A stretch of DNA of 64,000 nucleotides from Bacteroidota bacterium. GTDB taxonomy: Bacteria; Bacteroidota; Bacteroidia; Bacteroidales; F082. Positions 36,117 to 44,087 of this stretch are shown here, one piece after another (within the stretch, counting starts at the first letter, position 1; each line of letters begins with the position of its first letter). Both the position numbers and the translations under genes were made by a program. Under the pieces are notes generated by a model that did no database searches, was not told the origin of the DNA, and worked only from the letters and a program-made list of their open reading frames with translations. The stretch lies in NCBI GenBank assembly GCA_018830105.1, contig JAHJTC010000022.1, positions 124,001 through 188,000 on the forward strand, given 5' to 3'.

Positions 36117-37061
36117 ATGGAAAAAATTCTGGTCATTGGTTGCTCCGGACAAATAGGCTCCGAACTTACGCTGGCACTGCGCAAATTATATGGCAACGAC
36201 AATGTGTTTGCCACAGATATCAAACAGGCTCCGGCCGATATTTTAGAATCCGGTCCCTTTCATATCCTCGATGTGTTGGATTACAATAACTTGCTGCATT
36301 TTGTGGTGCGCTATAACATCACGCAGGTGTATAACCTGGCTGCTGTTCTATCCGGCAATGCCGAAAAAATACCACAACAAGCCTGGGAAATCAATATGAA
36401 AGCCCTGATGAATACACTGGAACTGGGGCGCGATTCAGATGCCAAAAAATTGTTCTGGCCCAGCTCTATTGCGGTGTTTGGTCCTACCACTCCACGCCAC
36501 AATACCCCGCAAATGACGGTAATGGAACCCAATACGGTTTACGGCATCAGCAAATTGGCCGGCGAACGCTGGGGCGAATATTACCATAAACGCTATGGCG
36601 TTGATTTCAGAAGCCTGCGCTATCCCGGGCTCATCAGCCACAAAACCGAAGCCGGAGGTGGTACTACTGACTATGCTGTTGAAATCTATTTCGAAGCCAT
36701 CAAAAACAAGTCGTACGAGTGTTTCCTGAGCGAAGACACTGCCCTGCCGATGATGTTTATGGACGATGCCATCCATGCTACGATCAAGCTGATGCAAACC
36801 GATGGTGAAAAATTATCGCTGCGATCAAGCTATAATGTTGGTGGAATGAGCTTTACGCCCAAAGAAGTAGCTGCATCCATCAAAAAACACATCCCTGATT
36901 TTGAAATCTCTTACAATCCCGATTTCCGGCAAGCCATAGCCGACAGCTGGCCCGCCAGCATCGACGACAGTGTGGCGCGCAAAGACTGGGGGTTGAACGA
37001 CACCTTTAATCTCGACAGCATGACGGAGGTGATGCTGCGTGAAATTAAGAAAAAGCTGTAG
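36117..37061 (+). CDS. NAD-dependent epimerase-fold L-threonine 3-dehydrogenase (probable)
   Basis: The 314-residue short-chain dehydrogenase of the extended type has GCSGQIGSEL at residues 8-17 (NAD binding) and the catalytic Ser/Tyr/Lys: PSSIAVFGP and YGISK near 141-145. The pattern FRSLRYPGLIS and the length match the GalE-like L-threonine dehydrogenases of Bacteroidota, which make 2-amino-3-ketobutyrate. A threonine aldolase is encoded 5 kb away. A sugar-nucleotide epimerase is the alternative, but less likely. A terminator follows. Confidence 0.85.
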   Translation: MEKILVIGCSGQIGSELTLALRKLYGNDNVFATDIKQAPADILESGPFHILDVLDYNNLLHFVVRYNITQVYNLAAVLSGNAEKIPQQAWEINMKALMNTLELGRDSDAKKLFWPSSIAVFGPTTPRHNTPQMTVMEPNTVYGISKLAGERWGEYYHKRYGVDFRSLRYPGLISHKTEAGGGTTDYAVEIYFEAIKNKSYECFLSEDTALPMMFMDDAIHATIKLMQTDGEKLSLRSSYNVGGMSFTPKEVAASIKKHIPDFEISYNPDFRQAIADSWPASIDDSVARKDWGLNDTFNLDSMTEVMLREIKKKL

Positions 37062-37083
37062 TCAGTTTTTTATTAGAAATGGA

Positions 37084-37108
37084 ACCGGGGTCTTTCTCCG
37101 GTTTTTTT
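37084..37108 (+). terminator. Rho-independent terminator
   Basis: ACCGG and CCGGT form the stem around a 9-base loop, followed by seven T residues, 23 bp after the stop of the threonine dehydrogenase-like gene. Confidence 0.8.
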
Positions 37109-37216
37109 ATGGCTGATTATTTGGAGGCTTTTGCTAATTTCTTTTCTTACGTAAAGCATTGTAATACAGCAAACAATAAGATGCGCTTATCCCTAAATGT
37201 AGGTATTCTTTCTTAA

Positions 37217-37237
37217 TAAAGGACAAAAAGGTCTTTA
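37217..37237. promoter_or_regulatory. Candidate operator upstream of scdA (TAAAGGAC-N5-GGTCTTTA)
   Basis: An imperfect 21-bp inverted repeat that recurs, with one base changed, upstream of nirK at 38476-38496. It lies just upstream of a -7 box and overlaps the place where the -33 element would be, so a bound repressor would block the promoter. The Rrf2 regulator encoded at 38014 is the obvious candidate; this is inference. Confidence 0.7.
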
Positions 37238-37253
37238 TATATACTATTTAATG

Positions 37254-37261
37254 TATCTTTG
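37254..37261 (+). promoter_or_regulatory. -7 promoter box (TATCTTTG) for scdA
   Basis: It matches TAnnTTTG, 17 bp downstream of the candidate operator and 27 bp upstream of the gene. Confidence 0.6.
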
Positions 37262-37287
37262 CATCGTAAATCTAAAATAATACTAAG

Positions 37288-38004
37288 ATGCAAAACATAA
37301 AAGACTTAACAATAGCCGAGATTGTGGCCAAGGATTTTCGCACCTCGGATGTGTTTCGAAAACATCAGATAGATTTCTGCTGCGGTGGCAAAATCAGTTT
37401 GCTCGACGCAAAACAACAATATGGTATTGAGCCTGAAACACTCTTTAATGAAATCACTGAAGTTTTAAACTCAAGTGCAAGTACAGCTCATGCTTACAAT
37501 GATTGGGAACTGGATTTTCTGGCCGACTTTATCGAGCGCACCCATCATCAGTTCGTTCGCAAGGAAATACCTGTTTTGGAAGCTTATCTGAGCAAAATTG
37601 CAGATGTTCACGGAGACAACCATCCTGAACTTCATGAAGTAAAATCCTTGTTTCATGCGTCGGCCAACGCTTTGCTGGATCATCTTGAAGAAGAAGAAAA
37701 CCTGCTTTTCCCAAAAATACGTTTATTGGTAAAAGCCGGAAAGCCGGAAAATGGAGTAAAGCCAGAGCAGCTTGATCAGACTATAATTAAGCTTGTAGGT
37801 GAGCACGAAACAGAAGGCGATCGTTTCAAGGAAATTGCAAAGCTTACTGCACAATACAGCATTCCCGAAGATGCCTGCAACACTTATATGGTAGCCATTT
37901 CGAAGCTTGATGCTTTTGAAAAAGATTTGCACCAGCACATTCATCTCGAAAATAATATTCTGTTTCCCAAGGCTATTGCATTGGAATCACTAATTTTGCC
38001 ATAA
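37288..38004 (+). CDS. scdA: Iron-sulfur cluster repair di-iron protein (RIC / ScdA / YtfE)
   Basis: It repairs iron-sulfur clusters damaged by nitric oxide or oxidants, in the cytoplasm. The N-terminal DUF542 domain has the hallmark HQIDFCCGG (Cys31-Cys32). The rest is a hemerythrin-like four-helix bundle with iron ligands in ERTHHQF, HGDNHPE, LLDHLEEEENLLFP, GEHETEGD and HIHLENNILFP. It is 238 residues long. It lies 9 bp upstream of an Rrf2 regulator gene and shares an operator-like repeat with nirK. Confidence 0.95.
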   Translation: MQNIKDLTIAEIVAKDFRTSDVFRKHQIDFCCGGKISLLDAKQQYGIEPETLFNEITEVLNSSASTAHAYNDWELDFLADFIERTHHQFVRKEIPVLEAYLSKIADVHGDNHPELHEVKSLFHASANALLDHLEEEENLLFPKIRLLVKAGKPENGVKPEQLDQTIIKLVGEHETEGDRFKEIAKLTAQYSIPEDACNTYMVAISKLDAFEKDLHQHIHLENNILFPKAIALESLILP

Positions 38005-38013
38005 CACAATCAC

Positions 38014-38457
38014 ATGTTTTCAAAAGCTTGTAAATACGCCATCAGGTCATTAATTTATTTGGCCAGCCGCTCCGGAGAGCCTGAAAAAACAGGTCTTCGG
38101 GAGATTGCTGCTGAAATAGATTCGCCAGTGGCTTTTACGGCTAAAATCATGCAGATTCTGAGCAAGCAAAATCTGGTTAATTCTGCGAAAGGGCCGCATG
38201 GAGGGTTTTATATCGATACGCATGCTCCCGAAATAAAACTTATTGAGGTGGTAAAAGCCATTGATGGCACGCAAAGTATTTATGGCTGCGGGTTGGGTCT
38301 GAATTCCTGTTCCGAAAGTCAGCCTTGTCCCATACATCATGAGTTTTCGACTATTCGGGATGGACTTGCAAATTTGCTGAATGAACAAACGATTCAGCAG
38401 TTGGCCCGCGAACTCAAAGAAGGAAAATCAGTACTCAAACATCATCAGCTTTATTAA
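38014..38457 (+). CDS. Rrf2-family regulator with an Fe-S-type cysteine triad
   Basis: The 147-residue winged-helix regulator starts MFSKACKYAIRSLIYLA. The helix-turn-helix reads GLREIAAEIDSPVAFTAKIMQ, and the wing contains KGPHGGFYI. Three cysteines (92, 99 and 105; C-x6-C-x5-C) sit where NsrR and IscR bind an iron-sulfur cluster. Its place between an NO-damage repair gene and a nitrite reductase suggests a nitric-oxide sensor like NsrR. It probably controls the paired 21-bp repeats and its own operon. Confidence 0.9.
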   Translation: MFSKACKYAIRSLIYLASRSGEPEKTGLREIAAEIDSPVAFTAKIMQILSKQNLVNSAKGPHGGFYIDTHAPEIKLIEVVKAIDGTQSIYGCGLGLNSCSESQPCPIHHEFSTIRDGLANLLNEQTIQQLARELKEGKSVLKHHQLY

Positions 38458-38475
38458 TTTTTTTTTTGATCCATT

Positions 38476-38496
38476 TAAAGGATAAAAAGGTCTTTA
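38476..38496. promoter_or_regulatory. Candidate operator upstream of nirK (TAAAGGAT-N5-GGTCTTTA)
   Basis: It differs from the repeat upstream of scdA in one of 21 positions and lies 20 bp before the nirK start codon. No good TAnnTTTG box is seen between it and nirK, so the promoter may overlap the repeat itself. Confidence 0.7.
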
Positions 38497-38515
38497 ATAC
38501 TAAATTAGAAATCCT

Positions 38516-39967
38516 ATGAAAACCAAAAACTTTTTCTATATAATCATATTGTTGCTGGCCGTATCAGGCTATAGTTGCACGGAACAACAGCCTGAGCGCA
38601 CCATTGTGGATGCAGAACAGGAGGTAAAAGGACATGTAAGGGCAGTACTTACCGATGCTCCTCAGGTGCCTCCTCGAATTACCAATAAATCCAATACCAA
38701 AGTAATCGTAGAGCTGGAAGTCATTGAAAAACAGATGCGCCTGGCAGATGGTGTGGAATACACCTTTTGGACGTTTGGCGGTCAGGTGCCCGGAAAATTT
38801 ATCCGGGTGCGTCAGGGTGATCTTGTCGAATTCCATCTGCATAATCATCCCGATAATATGCTGCCGCATAATATCGACCTTCATGCCGTTACAGGCCCGG
38901 GCGGCGGGGCAGAAGCCTCTTTGATCGCACCAGGCAAAAGTGCGCAGTTTAGTTTCAGAGCACTCAATCAGGGATTGTATGTGTATCACTGCGCCACAGC
39001 ACCGGTTGGCATGCATATTGCCAATGGCATGTACGGTTTGATTTTGGTTGAACCTCTCGAAGGTCTGCCGCCTGTTGATCACGAATTTTATGTGATGCAG
39101 GGCGAGTTTTATACCAGCGGATCTTACGGCGAAAAAGGACATCAGGATTTTGACATGCAAAAAGCCATCGATGAACACCCTGACTATGTGGTGATGAATG
39201 GCGCCGTTGGAGCTTCGTCGGGTGAGAATGCCATGATGGTTCAGGTAGGCGAAACTGTCCGTCTGTTCATGGGCAATGGCGGACCAAATCTTGTTTCGTC
39301 CTTTCATGCTATTGGCGAAATCTTCGACAAGGTTTATGTCGAAGGCGGATCGCTGATCAATCATGATGTACAAACCACGCTGATTCCGGCAGGTGGATCG
39401 GCTATTGTGGAGTTTAAATGCGAAGTTCCGGGTACCCTGCATTTGGTTGATCACAGTATTTTCAGGGCATTCAATAAAGGTGCGCTGGCGCAGATCAAAG
39501 TAGTGGGCGACGAAAATCACAATGTATATACGGGCAAAGAAAAGGAAGAGGTTTATTTGCCTGAGGGTTCGGCTATTCAAACAATTAGCCAAAATAAAAC
39601 GCAAAAATCCACAAAACCGATTGCCGAAAAGAGCTTTGAAGAACGCATGGAAGCCGGGGAATCGCTCTACAAGCAAAACTGTATGGCCTGTCATATGGAT
39701 CATGGCAATGGCATTGCGGGTACCTTCCCGCCACTCGTAAATTCCGACTTTCTACAAGCCCGCGATGATAAGGGAATCGGAATTATTCTGAACGGATTAC
39801 AAGGTGAAATCACCGTAAAAGGCACGAATTATAATAACATCATGCCGGCTGTTTCCTTATCTGATGATCAGGTTGCCAGTATTTTAACCTATATCCACAA
39901 CAAGTTTGAAAATGACGGAGGCTTGGTAAAAGCCGCTGATGTTGATAGCTGGAGAAAACAACAATAA
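38516..39967 (+). CDS. nirK: Copper-containing nitrite reductase with C-terminal cytochrome c domain
   Basis: NirK reduces nitrite to nitric oxide in the periplasm. The 483-residue protein begins with a signal ending in VSGYSC, probably a lipoprotein. Two cupredoxin domains follow. Type 1 copper ligands are His118, Cys159, His167 and Met172; type 2 ligands are His123, His158 and His313. Catalytic Asp121 and His264 are present. Residues ~375-483 form a cytochrome c domain with CMACH at 389-393 and a likely axial Met443 (NIMPA). The fused heme domain can pass electrons straight to the type 1 copper. nirV starts 2 bp downstream. Confidence 0.96.
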   Translation: MKTKNFFYIIILLLAVSGYSCTEQQPERTIVDAEQEVKGHVRAVLTDAPQVPPRITNKSNTKVIVELEVIEKQMRLADGVEYTFWTFGGQVPGKFIRVRQGDLVEFHLHNHPDNMLPHNIDLHAVTGPGGGAEASLIAPGKSAQFSFRALNQGLYVYHCATAPVGMHIANGMYGLILVEPLEGLPPVDHEFYVMQGEFYTSGSYGEKGHQDFDMQKAIDEHPDYVVMNGAVGASSGENAMMVQVGETVRLFMGNGGPNLVSSFHAIGEIFDKVYVEGGSLINHDVQTTLIPAGGSAIVEFKCEVPGTLHLVDHSIFRAFNKGALAQIKVVGDENHNVYTGKEKEEVYLPEGSAIQTISQNKTQKSTKPIAEKSFEERMEAGESLYKQNCMACHMDHGNGIAGTFPPLVNSDFLQARDDKGIGIILNGLQGEITVKGTNYNNIMPAVSLSDDQVASILTYIHNKFENDGGLVKAADVDSWRKQQ

Positions 39968-39968
39968 G

Positions 39969-40736
39969 ATGATCCGTTATTTAGGCAGTTGGATATTGGC
40001 AGGTTTAATTTTGTCGGGGGTGGGGCTTTCGGCTCAGGAAGATATGAGTCTGATACCGGCCGGAAGCTACACTCCCTTCATCAAAGGGATAACTGAAGAG
40101 GTTGAAGTTGAAGGCTTTTTGCTGGACAAGTATGCCGTTACCAATGCCGACTTCCTGGAGTTTGTAAAAGCCAATCCCGATTGGTCGCCCGAAAACGTGA
40201 AATCACTTTTTGCCGATTCCGGATACCTGACGCATTGGCCGGTCAACTATCTTAACGACAAGGATTTGGAAAGTAATATGGAGCCTGTAGTAAATGTATC
40301 ATGGTTTGCCGCCAATGCTTACTGCAAGTGGAAAGGCAAACGCCTGCCCACGCTCCACGAATGGGAATATGCTGCATTGGCGCTTCCCAAAAATGACAGC
40401 GACAGTGCAGCACTTACACGAATCAACAGCGACTGGTACAGCCGTAAAACTGCTGTTCATGCAAAAGTTGGCAGCACTTATGAAAATCAATATGGCGTTT
40501 GGGATATGTACGGCCTGGTTTGGGAATGGGTTGATAATTTCAACACTGTTATTTCCAACGAGGATTCCCGGAACAACGAAGACGCACCCCAAGGCTTGTT
40601 TTGCGGCAGCGCCTCCCTAAATGCCAGCGACGCCAGCGATTATGTGGCGTTTATCAGATTTGCCTATCGTGGAAGCCTTAAAGCAAATTACACCACCCGT
40701 AAAATGGGCTTTCGCTGCGCAAAAACCATTAAATAA
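39969..40736 (+). CDS. nirV: NirV-like formylglycine-generating-enzyme-fold protein
   Basis: The 255-residue exported protein starts at ATG 39969 with a signal peptide (MIRYLGSWILAGLILSGVGLSAQ). The FGE-sulfatase fold is shown by SLIPAGSYTP, LDKYAVTNADFLEFV, PVVNVSWFAANAYCKWKGKRLPTLHEWEYAA-type segments, GLVWEWVDNFN and a final MGFRCAK. NirV proteins of this fold accompany nirK in several denitrifiers; their role is unclear. No catalytic Cys pair typical of true formylglycine enzymes is evident. It is 8 bp upstream of the SCO gene. Confidence 0.88.
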   Translation: MIRYLGSWILAGLILSGVGLSAQEDMSLIPAGSYTPFIKGITEEVEVEGFLLDKYAVTNADFLEFVKANPDWSPENVKSLFADSGYLTHWPVNYLNDKDLESNMEPVVNVSWFAANAYCKWKGKRLPTLHEWEYAALALPKNDSDSAALTRINSDWYSRKTAVHAKVGSTYENQYGVWDMYGLVWEWVDNFNTVISNEDSRNNEDAPQGLFCGSASLNASDASDYVAFIRFAYRGSLKANYTTRKMGFRCAKTIK

Positions 40737-40743
40737 ATGAATT

Positions 40744-41355
40744 ATGAAATCAATTACTTTTCTTCTTTTCGCATTGATACTTTCTTTTTCTGCCTGTAAA
40801 GAACAAGCCGCAGAAAAAAATTCCTGTTGCAGCACTAAACCGGCAATGGCACAAAAAACTTCAGGAGGAATGCCCGAAACATCGCTTTATCAGCTTAATC
40901 AACAATGGAAAAATCAAAACGGAGAGCCCGTTCAGCTCTCTGATTTTAAAGGAAGTCCTGTGGTGATGACCATGATTTTTACCCATTGTGAATATGCCTG
41001 TCCGATGATGGTGAACGATCTGAAAATGGTGGAAGATCAATTTACTGAAAAGCACCAAAATGTAAAATTTGTCCTGATCAGCTTTGATCACGAACGCGAT
41101 ACGCCTGACCGGCTGTTGGAATATGCAAAAACACAGCAGCTAGGCGAAAACTGGGTATTGCTGCATGGCCATGCTGGGAAGGTGAAAGAGCTTGCGATGG
41201 TACTGGATATCAGTTACGAACAACTTGAGAATGGCGCTTTTGCACATGCCAACAAAAAGTTTGTTCTCAATGCACAGGGTGAGCTTGTTTTTTCACAAGA
41301 AGGACTCCAAACCAAGGCTGAGCCTGTGCTGAAGGCACTTAACAAACTGCTGTAA
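40744..41355 (+). CDS. SCO1/SenC-type copper chaperone (lipoprotein)
   Basis: This 203-residue thioredoxin-fold protein delivers copper, usually to cytochrome oxidase; here the partner may be NirK. A lipoprotein signal ends in LSFSAC (Cys19), followed by a Cys-rich stretch (NSCCSTK). The metal motif is FTHCEYACPMM (C-x3-C), and the distal histidine is in GAFAHANKKFVLN. It is the last gene of the nirK-nirV unit, spaced 7 bp from nirV. Confidence 0.92.
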   Translation: MKSITFLLFALILSFSACKEQAAEKNSCCSTKPAMAQKTSGGMPETSLYQLNQQWKNQNGEPVQLSDFKGSPVVMTMIFTHCEYACPMMVNDLKMVEDQFTEKHQNVKFVLISFDHERDTPDRLLEYAKTQQLGENWVLLHGHAGKVKELAMVLDISYEQLENGAFAHANKKFVLNAQGELVFSQEGLQTKAEPVLKALNKLL

Positions 41356-41424
41356 AACCGCTGATTGAGAAATAGTTTTGAACCTAATTGCACGTTTAGT
41401 TGTTAGCACATAAACGTTTTTATT

Positions 41425-41661
41425 ATGTGGAAAGAAACTAACAACAGCCTGAAACGCAGTTTTACTTTTGACAATTTTATCGATGCTTTTGCCTTTATGA
41501 CAAAGGTAGCGCTGATCGCAGAAAAGATGGGTCACCATCCTTTGTGGACAAATGTTTACAACAAAGTAGAAATCACCCTTAGCACGCATGATGCCGGTGA
41601 TATCGTCACCGAAAAAGACCGGAAGCTGGCGGCAGAAATTGATAAGCTGCTTGGTGAATAA
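41425..41661 (+). CDS. Pterin-4a-carbinolamine dehydratase family protein
   Basis: The 78-residue protein carries the family signature [18 protein letters not shown] near 38-55, with the catalytic His pair, and ends in [11 protein letters not shown]. The family dehydrates 4a-hydroxytetrahydrobiopterin or recycles the pterin cofactor of aromatic amino-acid hydroxylases. No such hydroxylase is visible nearby. It may form its own transcript, 69 bp after the SCO gene. Confidence 0.92.
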   Translation: MWKETNNSLKRSFTFDNFIDAFAFMTKVALIAEKMGHHPLWTNVYNKVEITLSTHDAGDIVTEKDRKLAAEIDKLLGE

Positions 41662-41763
41662 AAGGGCTGTCAAGTAGCTTCAGGCAATAAAAAATCGGGG
41701 TAGTTTTCGGGCTTAATTTGAGCACGAATTTGATCAAACGAAAATTCTGAAGCTTAATTTTTG

Positions 41764-41824
41764 TAAAATTCCAGATTATAATCGCGAATTCTTATAAAAT
41801 TTCACGATTATAACCCGGAAATTT
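41764..41824. repeat. Two imperfect ~30-bp direct repeats
   Basis: Units at 41764-41792 and 41795-41824 share TAAAATT-CA-GATTATAA with a variable ending. They lie between the convergent pterin dehydratase and threonine aldolase genes. The remainder of the 171-bp gap shows nothing else. Confidence 0.5.
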
Positions 41825-41832
41825 AATGTTTT

Positions 41833-42879
41833 TTACCTCATAAGCCTTTTGGCGGCAGCCACAAAACCCTGCACATCTTCGGCTGTGGTATCGAAGGAGC
41901 ACATTAACCGCACCTCATTATTGCTTTCGTTCCATACGTGGAAAAAGTACTCCTTTTGCAGTTGGGCGATGAGCTTTTCGGGCATAACAGCAAATACCCC
42001 ATTGGCTTCCACGGCCCTGCTAAGGCTGATGCCATTGACCTGTTCCAGTTCATCAGCCAGCAAACGTGCCATGGCATTGGCTTGTGTAGCATTGCGTTTC
42101 CAGAGGTCATCCTCCAGATAAGCTAGAAACTGTGCGGTGATAAAACGCAATTTGCTGGCCAGCTGCATGCCTTGTTTGCGGTTGTATTGAAAGCCTTCGG
42201 CCAGCTCTGGTTTCAGAAATACCACAGCTTCGCCAAACATCAATCCGTTTTTGGTGCCGCCAAAGGATAACACATCCACACCGGTTTGGGTCACCATTTC
42301 GCTGAAGGAAACACCCAAAGCCACAGCAGCATTGGCGATGCGGGCACCATCCATATGCAGGTACATCCCATGTTGATGGGCAAAATCAGCCAGCGCTTTG
42401 ATTGCTGAAAGACTGTATAAGCTTCCCATTTCGGTAACCTGTGAAATGCTAATCAGCTTGGGCTGCACATGATGCTGGAAACCAATGCTACTCAAAAATG
42501 GCTCAAGCTGTTCCGGGCGAATTTTCCCATCAGGGCAGTCCACAGTAAGGATTTTACCGCCGGTAAATTTTTCCGGGGCACCACCTTCATCTTCATTGAG
42601 ATGTGCCGAGTGAGGCGCCACAACAGCCTGCCACGATTTAAGCAGATGCTGCACAGCAAGCACGTTAGCACCTGTGCCGTTATAAACGAAGAACACCTTA
42701 CAATCTGTTTCAAAAACCTGTTGAAAACGTTTTTCGGCCTGCTCCATCAAGGGATCATTTTCGCCATAAGCGGGATGATGCAGCTGATTGGCCTGCTGCA
42801 AGGCTTCCATCACTTCGGGTGAAACGCCCGACCAGTTATCACTGGCAAAGCCTTTGGTGTGTGCGAGTTTCAATTTCAT
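41833..42879 (-). CDS. ltaE: Low-specificity threonine aldolase
   Basis: This PLP enzyme splits threonine or allo-threonine to glycine and acetaldehyde. The PLP lysine lies in SFGGTKNGLMFGEAVVF near residues 197-213, and the cofactor-binding histidine and aspartate in HLNEDEGGAPE and YLHMDGARIANA. The 348 residues match the family. It is 10 bp downstream of rlmN on the same strand, so probably co-transcribed. With the threonine dehydrogenase-like gene at 36.1 kb, two routes from threonine to glycine are encoded close together. Confidence 0.94.
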   Translation of the reverse strand: MKLKLAHTKGFASDNWSGVSPEVMEALQQANQLHHPAYGENDPLMEQAEKRFQQVFETDCKVFFVYNGTGANVLAVQHLLKSWQAVVAPHSAHLNEDEGGAPEKFTGGKILTVDCPDGKIRPEQLEPFLSSIGFQHHVQPKLISISQVTEMGSLYSLSAIKALADFAHQHGMYLHMDGARIANAAVALGVSFSEMVTQTGVDVLSFGGTKNGLMFGEAVVFLKPELAEGFQYNRKQGMQLASKLRFITAQFLAYLEDDLWKRNATQANAMARLLADELEQVNGISLSRAVEANGVFAVMPEKLIAQLQKEYFFHVWNESNNEVRLMCSFDTTAEDVQGFVAAAKRLMR

Positions 42880-42889
42880 AGTTTTGGTT

Positions 42890-43948
42890 TTAAAAATCAG
42901 GAGTCTGTTGTTTCACCAACTCTTTGGTCGAGAGCAAACCACAGGCAGCAAAAATATCTTGTCCGCGCGAGGCCCGCACGGTTGTGCGAATACCTTTTTT
43001 TACGAGCGCTTCTTTAAATTCTTGTATGGTGGCTTCATCCGAGCTTTGCAATGGCGTATCGGGTATTGGATGAAACCGAATCAGATTTATCCTACAGCGC
43101 AAGCCGTTAAGCAATCTGGCAATTTCCTTCACATGACGAGGAGTGTCGTTGATGCCTTTAAACATGATGTATTCAAACGAAATACGCCTTTGTTTCCCAA
43201 AATCATAATCGCGCAACAGCTCAATGAGCTGCGCTAATGGATACACATTTTCGATGGGCATCAGTTTTTTGCGTTCGTCATGAAAAGGCGTATGCATACT
43301 CACCGCCAGGTGACAATCGGAGTTTTCGATATAGTGTTTCATGGCCGGAATCATCCCGATGGTAGAAACGGTAATGCGGCGCGGGCTCATGCCTAAACCC
43401 CAGTCGGAGGTGAGAATTTCAACACTTTTCATCACCCCTTCCAGGTTGTCGAAAGGCTCTCCCATGCCCATATACACGATATTGGTGAGTTTTTCGCGTT
43501 CGGGCAGGCTAATGATCTGATTCACGATTTCGCCGGCAGTGAGCTGCGACTGAAATCCCTGTTTGCCCGTCATGCAAAACAAACAACCCATTTTGCATCC
43601 CACCTGTGATGAAACACAAAGGGTAGCACGATCGGCATCGGGAATATAGGCGGTTTCGATAAAGCGGTTGTTACTGGTCGGGAAGAGGTATTTTTTAGTG
43701 CCATCGAGCGAGGTTTGCACATTGGTATGAGAAATCAGGCCTACCTCATAGTCTTGGGCAATTTTTTCGCGGTTTTGTTTGGAGATATTGGTCATCTCTT
43801 CTATCGAGCCGACCTGTTTTTTATAGAGCCATTCGCTGATCTGACGTGCTGTGAAAGCGGGCAAACCCAGCGATTCGGTTATCGCCTTTAATTCTGTCGG
43901 CGTTTTCCCGAAAAGTGGTGCTTTTGTATGTGCCAGGTGTAAATCCAT
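42890..43948 (-). CDS. rlmN: 23S rRNA (adenine2503-C2)- / tRNA A37 methyltransferase RlmN
   Basis: A radical-SAM enzyme that methylates A2503 of 23S rRNA and A37 of some tRNAs. The cluster motif is GCKMGCLFCMTG (C-x3-C-x2-C) near 115-126. The C-terminal half carries the accessory cysteine region ASRGQDIFAACGLL. ATG 43948 (MDLHLAHTK) is chosen: a -7 box at 44011-44018 lies inside the longer open frame, which excludes the start at 44068. Length is 352 residues. Confidence 0.95.
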   Translation of the reverse strand: MDLHLAHTKAPLFGKTPTELKAITESLGLPAFTARQISEWLYKKQVGSIEEMTNISKQNREKIAQDYEVGLISHTNVQTSLDGTKKYLFPTSNNRFIETAYIPDADRATLCVSSQVGCKMGCLFCMTGKQGFQSQLTAGEIVNQIISLPEREKLTNIVYMGMGEPFDNLEGVMKSVEILTSDWGLGMSPRRITVSTIGMIPAMKHYIENSDCHLAVSMHTPFHDERKKLMPIENVYPLAQLIELLRDYDFGKQRRISFEYIMFKGINDTPRHVKEIARLLNGLRCRINLIRFHPIPDTPLQSSDEATIQEFKEALVKKGIRTTVRASRGQDIFAACGLLSTKELVKQQTPDF

Positions 43949-44010
43949 TTTTTTATGAGTTAAAAGGGGATTTAACTTTTCAAGCCCGATACCCTTTTGG
44001 TGTTTGTGTA

Positions 44011-44018
44011 CAAAGTTA
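44011..44018 (-). promoter_or_regulatory. -7 promoter box (TAACTTTG) for rlmN-ltaE
   Basis: It matches TAnnTTTG, 63 bp upstream of ATG 43948. Confidence 0.5.
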
Positions 44019-44087
44019 TCTTTTCTGCCTGACATATCAAGCACCACAGCCTGCTTTGTGAGCAGCATGTTTATGGTTTAGATTTAA

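Noticed and set aside
38564-39703. 379-codon open frame on the minus strand across nirK
   Set aside because: It is antisense to a nirK with all copper and heme ligands in place; it has no recognisable protein features.
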